A DNA stretch of 64,000 bases from Whitmania pigra (taxonomy: Eukaryota > Annelida > Clitellata > Hirudinida > Haemopidae), in assembly GCA_021613335.1 (NCBI GenBank), contig JAJTWR010000422.1, positions 1 to 64,000 of the forward strand, in the 5' to 3' direction. A program made the position numbers and the translations under genes. The notes beneath the pieces were generated by a model. It saw only the letters and a list, made by a program, of their open reading frames with translations, did not search any database and was not told the DNA's origin. Positions 56,200-64,000 of this stretch are shown piece by piece (the stretch's first letter is position 1; each line of letters begins with the position of its first letter).

Positions 56200-57110
56200 T
56201 ACCGTTTCATATAGACGGGCTTGATCTTTTTTCAGCCTTTCTTCCAGTTGCTCGTATATTTCTGAAGCTTCTCATACCTCGAGGAAGAGTTAAATGTAAA
56301 TGTTCTATTAAATAGAGTTAAAGAGTTAAATGTAAATGTTGATCTAAAATTATAAATGGCACAATTTTTCGCAAATTTATCTTGAAAATTTTGATGTTTA
56401 CCCTGATGTCTCTATGAATGCTGGAATAACTGTGGAAGGAAATTATTTAGATATTGTTATATTTTTCAAAATAACGTACATTTGCAAAGAAAGAAGTGAA
56501 GTGGATGCAAATGGTTCTAAATATTTAAAAAGAAATATGCAAATGAGCAATTCTTTCCGCAACACTTAATTTGTTGTTTTAAACGTGATTAAGATTATAA
56601 TCAATCCATTTGACATTCTAAATTACTTATAACTTTTAAACAAATTCACATCATTCACAACAAATTGTATCATTTTATAAATAAAACTTGAATAGGACTC
56701 TGTCGATCTAAAAATAAATATTTACTTTTAACCATTTTCAACTCTTGGTAGGCGCTGGGTGGAGCTTAATTTTTTTTCTGTTCGTTTCATTAAAACTGTG
56801 TATCCAGCTGGAACAGTTTGACCAAGCATGTCATCGTCTGCTTGCAGATTCTAAAAAGGCACTCCATTCAGGGTTGCCTCAACCAATTGATCACATCGCA
56901 ATACAAATCTGTTAGTTATTAGTCCTAATATTTTCATTTTCAATTAACTAAATTAGAAATAAATTGACATACAATTAATTAAATTAATCATAATTTTAAT
57001 ACTCTGATATCTATGGATTTCATTGATGGAAAATGTAGTGCCATTTGAAATTAACATTACGATACACTTACAGACAGTGCCACAATCTCCTGATATTTCA
57101 TTTGAACACT
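56200..57110 (-). other. Possible small gene or pseudogene (exon-like pieces)
   Basis: Three minus-strand segments look exonic: MKYQEIVALS followed by a perfect GTAAGT donor near 57070; VLRCDQLVEATLNGVPF, then an in-frame TAG, then ADDDMLGQTVPAGYTVLMKR (56740-56905); and EASEIYEQLEERLKKDQARL followed by GTAAAG (56205-56270). They do not all join in phase, and the TAG would have to be avoided by splicing. Gene identity unknown. Confidence 0.25.
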
Positions 57111-57570
57111 TGAGTGTTATCGGACGAAATTTATTATATTAAACCAAGTCGATATTGTAATAAAATTATTAATTACTCAAAAATAAGTAAATAATTTCCT
57201 ACAAAATATCACCATGTAATCAATAAAATCATAAGTCTAAATATCTATTCGACAAGTACATGAATTCAGGAAATAATATCAAATCTTGATTAACATTTAT
57301 TCAATAAATACATTTTTAACCACATTTTTATGAACTGCTTAAATTCGTCAAATCCATTCACCTGCACAGCACTGTCATTCTTTCCTTGAAGATTGCAGTT
57401 ATTTAGTCGTGATTCAATCATTTCAAGACCCAGTTAATCATATAAAATTTGTGTTAACTGCTCGTTCATTAAATATCTTGTCAACCTCAAAGTCCAAGAA
57501 AAATTCAGTCTTTTTGTTCCACATTTTTACAGGAGAGCCTCCTCGAGTTCCAGTGGCGGCGGGATACATA

Positions 57571-58400
57571 TGTTCAATATGTTCAATATGTTCAATATGT
57601 TCAATATGTTCAATATGTTCAATATGTTCAATATGTTCAATATGTTCAATATGTTCAATATGTTCAATATGTTCAATATGTTCAATATGTTCAATATGTT
57701 CAATATGTTCAATATGTTCAATATGTTCAATATGTTCAATATGTTCAATATGTTCAATATGTTCAATATGTTCAATATGTTCAATATGTTCAATATGTTC
57801 AATATGTTCAATATGTTCAATATGTTCAATATGTTCAATATGTTCAATATGTTCAATATGTTCAATATGTTCAATATGTTCAATATGTTCAATATGTTCA
57901 ATATGTTCAATATGTTCAATATGTTCAATATGTTCAATATGTTCAATATGTTCAATATGTTCAATATGTTCAATATGTTCAATATGTCAATATGTTCAAT
58001 ATGTTCAATATGTTCAATATTTCAATATGTTCAATATGTTCAATATGTTCAATATTTCAATATGTTCAATATGTTCAATATGTTCAATATGTTCAATATG
58101 TTCAATATGTTCAATATGTTCAATATGTTCAATATGTTCAATATGTTCAATATGTTCAATATGTTCAATATGTTCAATATGTTCAATATGTTCAATATGT
58201 TCAATATGTTCAATATGTTCAATATGTTCAATATGTTCAATATGTTCAATATGTTCAATATGTTCAATATGTTCAATATGTTCAATATGTTCAATATGTT
58301 CAATATGTTCAATATGTTCAATATGTTCAATATGTTCAATATGTTCAATATGTTCAATATGTTCAATATGTTCAATATGTTCAATATGTTCAATATGTTC
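57571..58400. repeat. 9-bp satellite (TGTTCAATA)n
   Basis: About 92 head-to-tail copies of a 9-base unit over 830 bases, nearly perfect, with three 8-base units at about 57987, 58020 and 58055. Because 9 is a multiple of 3 and the unit has no plus-strand stop codon, all plus frames stay open; this explains the long artefactual frames. Flanks are GC-rich (GGCGGCGGG left, CCCGGGCGCGAGG right). Confidence 0.98.
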
Positions 58401-58798
58401 CCGGGCGCGAGGTGCAGGGGCGCCAAAACGAGGCTTTGTTATGTTCGTATTACATACAATATTATATTATAGTAACTGAACAAAGGTAATAAATCGGTCA
58501 CAAAATGATTGCAGCGGCTACATCAGACTTATCATACGTCTGCCACCCACTGTGGACGAGTTTAAAAAATCTGTGTCCACCACAGTAAAGCGGGAGTCTT
58601 GAAAACGTTGGAGCGCACGATCAGAAGAGGTTAAAGCTATCTATGAAGGACTGGATGAACTATAAAAGGGCTGCCATACAAATTATCGGAGAAAAAAACT
58701 GTGACGCTTAAACCAGCAGAAAAGTTACTGGTCTATAAAATAAACTTTACTTTATAGTTTTTTGGAATGCCATTCTTTGAAAAATTAATCGTTTACAG

Positions 58799-58972
58799 AT
58801 GCGATTACAAGATCTTACTACGAATTTCAAAGAAGCAGTAACTGATATTGAATCTTTAGAGCAACTTGTCAAGCTTCATGATGATTTAAGCCAAGTTGTT
58901 GTAGAAAATGTCAAAACAAACTGGCAAGAGATACTGGACATTCAGCAGAAGAAGAAATTATGCGGGTTATGA
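58799..58972 (+). other. Exon-like 57-codon frame
   Basis: Preceded by TTTACAG and reading MRLQDLTTNFKEAVTDIESL and onward to KKKLCGL, amphipathic and protein-like, then stop. It may be a short exon of a decayed element or gene. Nothing recognised. Confidence 0.2.
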
Positions 58973-59319
58973 AGAGCATATTTGATCGACATCAATAGGA
59001 TAAGTCAACACGTTTTTACGACTAAAAGCAGAAAATTTAGATTGCTGCTGGACTTTAAATTTCTTCTATCTGATATGCAATATCAGATGCAATTTTTCAA
59101 ATTGGCACAGATTTTGGAAATAACTAAGACACAGACATCAAGGGGTACGAACTTTTTTTTGAGAAATTGACGATTACAAAATACTACTCAGTAACCGGAA
59201 TGAAGTTCTACCAAAAATTCTATTGTATTTTCTTGGTTTTATTGCGTTTTATGAAAATGACTTATGTAATAATCTTCTAATTTCACTGCAAATTTTATTA
59301 ACAACATTAGCCGTCTCTT

Positions 59320-59820
59320 GTTTTTCTACTCTCCGTGTCCTAAGGGGGCACGACATTCAGTGCCTCGAGAGGTCCTTATAGCCCTTGTGATCCAGCTTGT
59401 CTTGTCAAAGCTGGACTACTGTAATTCAATTCGGTATGGCTCCAGCAAATGGGTTTTACATAAACTTTAAGTGGTCATGAATACGGCAGCTAGGATCATT
59501 TTCAATGCTCGGCTCTCTGATCCTGTATCACCATTACTGGAAGAACTCCATTGGCTCCCCATCACAAAACGAATACCTTACAAGATTGCTCTCATGGTCT
59601 ACAAAGCTCACACTCACCGGTCTCTCCAATACCCACATGAACTCCTCACTACAACGGCATCTCAATGGGGAAGGGCCTCGCTCCGCTCGTCTGACACCAT
59701 AAACTTTATCATCCCAAAGATCCGCCGCATGCACTACGGCATGGACTCCTATATATATACATCAGGACTGCCAACCGTATTCGAGCCATACATCGGGAGG
59801 CCATGCATCCCTATATGAGA
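59320..59820 (+). mobile_element. CR1/L2-like LINE fragment, reverse transcriptase C-terminus
   Basis: Reads SKLDYCNSIRYGSS, a stop, then NTAARIIFNARLSDPVSPLL and EELHWLPITKRIPYKIALMV. The order LDYCNSLLYG - AAR - LHWLPI..RI.YKI is the classic CR1/L2-clade signature. The 3' part lacks the normal RSF..AAPRLWN motif, which is instead seen in another fragment at 61480. It is 5'-truncated and carries stops. Confidence 0.85.
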
Positions 59821-59868
59821 CTAGCGTATTTCAGATATTTTATAGAAAATTGTAAAACAACACCATGT

Positions 59869-60933
59869 TTAGCTTTTTAATTTTTTAATCTTTCCTTGAA
59901 TACTTTTATAAATTACATTAGAATTAGTTTTAACCAAATTTTTACTCAAACAATTGAATAAAGATTTACATAGTAGAAAATTAAGTTCATGATCAAAAAA
60001 ATAGTTTGAATAAGATGTGATTAAATCAATTTCATTTAAACACCTTACTGTAATCTTTTCAAATAATAACATGGTTTTTTGAGAGCATGAATTTATCAAA
60101 AAGTTGTTTATTATTCTTTAATTCTGTAAAAACTTTATAAGAATGCAAACACACTGTCCAAGAAAATTCTGTTGGTTTTGTTAATCAACCATGATCAATT
60201 TGATTTAAAAAATTAAAAACATCAGAATTTACTTGTAATTCATTATCTAAATCTTGATTGTCAATTAAATAAAGGGTACAAGATTTACATTTTGTGGTGT
60301 TGCAAACCGATCTAACTACTGCACCACAAACATATGCCATTGTTGTCAAGTGATCATTAGTTATGGATGTGTTGAACTCTAAAGAATCAGCGATATCATT
60401 GGCCAGGGCTTCTAGCTCATCATCTTTTTCATCCGTTGGAATTACAAAATTTTCTATTTCCTCGAAGCCAGAAAATTTTAAAAGTGACATTGCTCTAATC
60501 TTGAATTTGTCACTCTCCAAAACCTGTCTGCAGGATACATAATAATTTCCTCCAGACAACTGCTTGATCCAACCAAATCTTGTTTCAATAGAGTCTGATT
60601 GGATGCTCCCCAACAAAACATAATTGAGCTGCAGATTGTCAAGCAAATACTTGCAGCAACCTATTAGACCTGAAGTTGTTTGTTTAAGTGCAGAAAATGC
60701 TGATTTACTATAAGAATATAACAAAAACATGTGATAATTACATTTTGGGAATAACTATGAGCATGCTTTTTTGTTTTCAATAATGTTAATTGTTCCCTAA
60801 CAAAGTTGAGCTTTTTATCATCATAACTGTTATCTAGATTTATTACATCTTCAATGCTATTGATGACATTTTCAAGTGTCACTTCAGATATAGTTTTATC
60901 ATCACCAAGCCAAAAATTCAAACGAGACATCAA
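59869..60933 (-). mobile_element. P-element/THAP9-like transposase C-terminal remnant
   Basis: A main frame at 60185-60730 reads LGSIQSDSIETRFGWIKQLS, then GGNYYVSCRQVLESDKFKIR, followed by an acidic region and CNTTKCKSC. The D.IE.RFG..RQ..GGN..S..QVLESEK pattern is typical of the C-terminal RNase-H region of P-element-like transposases in invertebrates (family knowledge). A frame to its right (60664-60933) and a frame-shifted tail to its left (59869-60099, FNCLSKNLVK ... KIKKLKS) extend the same protein. Frame breaks indicate a dead or intron-containing copy. The THAP domain and first catalytic residues are not visible. Confidence 0.55.
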
Positions 60934-61479
60934 GTTTAAAACATCAGAAATTTTTTAAATTTTTTCCTTTAACTAAATCACAACATTTTCTTTTTGAAAT
61001 CTCTTTGCTATTAATAAACAAAGTGCAAGTATTTCCATATTTCCATGGGAGAAAAGTTTTCTCGAGGATTGGCTCTAACCCATTTTTGGCGTAAATCTTT
61101 GTCATGTAGGAGATACTTGTGAAGACTTATGTTATTTTTTTAAAAATCGTCTTTGTCCTATCCAGATCTACATCCGTATATGGAACATTTATAACCCATA
61201 TTATCTGTTGATATTTAAAATATAATAGTTACAAATCTTAAATCACTTAAATTTTGTTATTGAAATGTTTATTCAATGTATATCGATTAGTATAATTAAG
61301 AAATGAAATGAGCTCTATGTTACAAACCTTTTTGATAAGATGCATGATGTATAGTCCAATGTATGATGTGTAAATCCACAAAATTCAAAAGACCGGTTTT
61401 AAAACAGTTTGTTAAATAAGCAGAACAAGATATATTTCAGTTGTACAGCGAATGCGAAACAAAGGAAGAATGAAACAAT

Positions 61480-61855
61480 GCACGCTTGTTTTTAGCCTGT
61501 CAAGTGTACAGCTATGCGCATGGCCTCCCGATGTATATCGGCGAAACTTTTAGGCTTAGGTTGACAGTCCTGGTATACATTTAGGAGTCCATGACTACGG
61601 AGACAGATCCTTTCATGCATGTGGACCGCGGACGTGGAATGATCGAATGACGAAAAATTGATGTTGTTAAAAAACAACCTTAAAACTCATTTATTTAATC
61701 TTCCCATTAACATCTAAAATTTCTTTTAGAATCTAGCTCGCTCGACTGTAGAACTGATTGTTTTTAATTGTAACAGTGCCTTTTAAATCCTGCCATGGAT
61801 GCTTTCAATGTCACTTTAAATATTAGCTTAAATAAATAAATAAATAAATATAGTC
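61480..61855 (+). mobile_element. LINE 3' end with (AAAT)n tail
   Basis: Reads GDRSFHACGPRTWNDR, the R.F..AAP..WN motif that ends CR1/L2-clade ORF2, then LKTHLF-like residues and an (AAAT)n tail at about 61833-61855. It is a truncated fragment. Confidence 0.6.
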
Positions 61856-62177
61856 AGTGTCAGAAACTACACCATCACGATTAGCAAAATTAAGCCTGAG
61901 CCTTGGACTTTATGTTTCCTATTGTTGTCATATCTCTGCCAACAACGTCCTTGCGTCATATCACCAACCAAAGTTTTGCCAGGAATGAACAACATCCACT
62001 CCTGGCAATTATTTGTTTGGCTAATAAACAAAAGCTCACCGTCCCAAGCAAGAGATTGTTAGCTGATATTGGCCAACTGCGAAAAAATTCTTTCGCGAAA
62101 ACGGAGTATTGTGTTCGGCCATAGCCGCCTTAATGTTTTCACGGGTTCTGCATATGCTGGTAAGCCAACAGACCTCT

Positions 62178-62375
62178 TTAAGTAGTGTTATTCAATAAAC
62201 ATAAGCAAACTTTACATTTCACTTCAAAGTGATTGTTGGGATCTGCATGTAACCAATCCTTTAGTTCGATGTTTGTTAACCAATCATCATTAACTGTCTG
62301 ATTGTACCACATCTTAGCTTTTTGACGAGGTGGATCAACACTGCTAGCAACTGGAGTAACTGCGCCGCCGTCCAT
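62178..62375 (-). other. Zinc-finger-like start exon, transposase or host-domesticated
   Basis: Begins MDGGAVTPVASS, then NDDWLTNIELKDWLHADPNN and CKVC. The W...(F/L)..WL..DP......C..C arrangement is seen at the N-terminus of hAT/ZBED-like and related transposon-derived proteins. A possible donor lies inside TGTAAA|GTTTGC. The second metal-binding pair would be in a later exon, not found. Confidence 0.35.
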
Positions 62376-62504
62376 TGTTCAAAAATCAAAGATTAATGTA
62401 ATGCGGAAGTGATGAAGGTTCTTTCTTAAAGAAACTTACAGAATATTATTTTTACCACAAAAATTTATTTTTCCAAAAAAGCACCCAAATTTCCAAACCA
62501 AATA

Positions 62505-63040
62505 CTGTATTTTCACAAAAATAACACGCAGACGAACTTAACAAGCGGACGAATATTTTTCCAATTTATGTAAAAAATCACTTATAAAACACGCAAACGA
62601 TTATAACACGCATCAATAGACGCATTTTTTTCTTTTAGCTAAAGAAATTTAACATTAAAATTAAAATTATATGTATTAAAATATTAAACTGGAGCATTTT
62701 CTAATATATAAAACAATAAAATATAAAAGTTGTTAAAAAATCTTCCGTTAGCTGGGCGGCCGGTGCTTGGTAGATACAGTGTTACATAGATAGAAGTGAT
62801 CTTGGTTGAAATATCAACGTCGTTAAGAAAGTAGCTGATAAACTTAACTCGTACACTGTTGCCTACAAGCTTCAAGTCGTTTCTAGAGCAAAAGACAAAG
62901 TTAACAGAGCAGCTGCTCGGGAGTTCAATGTTAACGAAGTGTCGGTTCGCGAATGGAGAAAGAAGGAATGCTTGCTTGAGAAACTAAACCTGAGAAAACG
63001 TGGCCAAAATGCGAAATGGCCAACAACAATTTGAAAGGGG
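62505..63040 (+). mobile_element. Pogo-like DNA transposon fragment, copy A
   Basis: The frame 62810-63034 lacks an ATG and reads SYTVAYKLQVVSRAKDKVNR followed by AAAREFNVNEVSVREWRKKE. YK(L)..V..A...GNRAAARKF.V....VR.WRK is the N-terminal helix-turn-helix of pogo/Tigger-type transposases (family knowledge). Upstream are sub-repeated AACACGCAGACGAA / AAACACGCAAACGATTATAA motifs. The rest of the transposase is missing. Confidence 0.6.
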
Positions 63041-63540
63041 TGAGTTGTTTTTCTTGGAAGAATTCCATTGGTATTCGGTTTAATATTCGAAACTTAGCCT
63101 GATTTTTAAGACCTAGTTAACAATTAACAATTTATTTTCTTATTTACTACTCCTGCGTGAACAATTTTAGTTAGTGATTTTGTAGTAAAATTTAAGTATT
63201 ACTCAGTTTGGTGGGGTTTTTATAATTATTGTCTATTACCTAATTATTTTAATAAATAAATACATCGTCATTGTGCAGCAGTAATAACAATTTTTTAATA
63301 ATTATTTGACGAACGACTTGATAAAGATGTTCGTCCTGATTAATCCTGGATTTATCTGCGCCCTGGGAGTTTGGTGGAAAAACTTGGAGAAGAAGGAGAA
63401 GAAAATGGCTGTCGTAATCATAAATTACAACAATGGAAGATTCTTTAGCATAGTCTTCATAAACGATTCTTAATGCAGAAACAGACAACTGAAACCACGT
63501 TCTATTTTTCGAAGTACCTGTTTTTTTTGCTTTTTTAAAT
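63041..63540. other. Spacer between pogo-like copies
   Basis: AT-rich, with a weak minus-strand frame of no recognised family. It may be part of the duplicated unit. Confidence 0.35.
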
Positions 63541-63543
63541 ACC

Positions 63544-64000
63544 GTGTTTTTACGAAATTAACACGCAGACGAATATAACATGCAATTTTTCCAATATATT
63601 AAAAAAAGCACTTATAAAACACGCAAACGATTATAACGCGCACCAATAGACTCATTTTTTTCTTTTGACTAAAGAAATTTAACATTTAAATTAAAATTAT
63701 ATATATTAAAATCTTAAATTGAAGCAGTTTCTAATATATAAAACAATCAAAAATAGAAGTTGTCAAAAAATCTTCCGTTAGCTGGGCGGCCGGTGCTTGG
63801 TAGATACAGTGTTACATAGATAGAAGTGATCTTGGTTGAAATATCAACGTCGTTAAGAAAGTGGCTCATTAACATAACTCGTACACTGCTGTCCAAAAGC
63901 TTCAAGTCGTTTATAGGGCAAAAGACAAAGGTAACAGAGCAGCTGCTCGGGGATTTAACATTATTGAAGTGTCGGTTCGCGAATGGAGAAAGAAGGAATG
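63544..64000 (+). mobile_element. Pogo-like DNA transposon fragment, copy B (runs off the window)
   Basis: Second copy of the same segment about 1.03 kb further on, with many substitutions and an in-frame stop (VAH-stop) before the helix-turn-helix. It still reads RAAARGFN and EVSVREWRKKE at the window end. Same orientation as copy A. Confidence 0.6.

Noticed and set aside
57409..58489. Long plus-strand frames of 165-356 codons through the 9-bp repeat
   Set aside because: They are open only because the 9-base unit lacks stops in those frames; no family or codon signal outside the repeat.

Overview
The window is animal nuclear DNA: AT-rich, with GT-AG introns, AATAAA poly(A) signals, TATA promoters, long microsatellites and decayed retroelements. 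Gene content (KAT5, POLR1A, SNAPC1 and an NK7-type homeobox gene, a class as I recall absent from vertebrates) together with many CAT/CATC/ATT simple repeats suggests an invertebrate bilaterian, perhaps a lophotrochozoan such as a leech or other annelid. The species assignment is inference only.

Layout. (1) 1-7788: a head-to-tail array, period about 1.3 kb, of intronless minus-strand genes for an unrecognised 317-residue acidic protein with 30-residue internal repeats. Three copies are intact (2-copy-scale decay elsewhere: two frameshifted, one cut by the window edge, one 5'-truncated). Each of the six copies whose 5' end is present has a TATA box and an upstream GCATGC/TGACGCAAT module. (2) 7789-13859: gene-free, with a hairpin-rich segment at the array breakpoint, LINE debris, a recurrent LINE-like 3' tail and a hAT-like end. 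(3) 13860-17333 (+): KAT5/Tip60, 13 exons, 448 aa. (4) 17826-26674 (-): POLR1A, the largest subunit of RNA polymerase I, 31 exons that chain in phase to 1704 aa. (5) 27044-28824 (+): an unrecognised coiled-coil protein with one apparent 1-base frameshift; it shares a 369-base head-to-head interval with POLR1A. (6) 29560-35357 (-): a second, larger coiled-coil protein, 14 exons, 1566 aa. (7) 39829-47379 (-): an NK-like homeobox gene, best match NK7, 4 exons, 587 aa; its 4.6-kb intron 3 contains an intronless same-strand SNAPC1 gene (41976-42959). (8) 47380-58500: long 5' flank of the homeobox gene with (CAT)n, a 600-base (CATC)n array, an 830-base 9-bp satellite, CRE and CACGTG palindromes and a few orphan exon-like segments. 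(9) 58500-64000: transposon graveyard with two CR1/L2-like LINE fragments, a P-element/THAP9-like transposase remnant, a zinc-finger-like start exon and a tandem pair of pogo-like transposon fragments.

The functional theme of the centre is basic transcription machinery and chromatin (Pol I catalytic subunit, Tip60 acetyltransferase, SNAPc subunit for snRNA genes) beside a developmental homeobox gene. The array on the left is the least explained and most interesting part: a compact, homogenised, TATA-driven family of probable nuclear acidic proteins.
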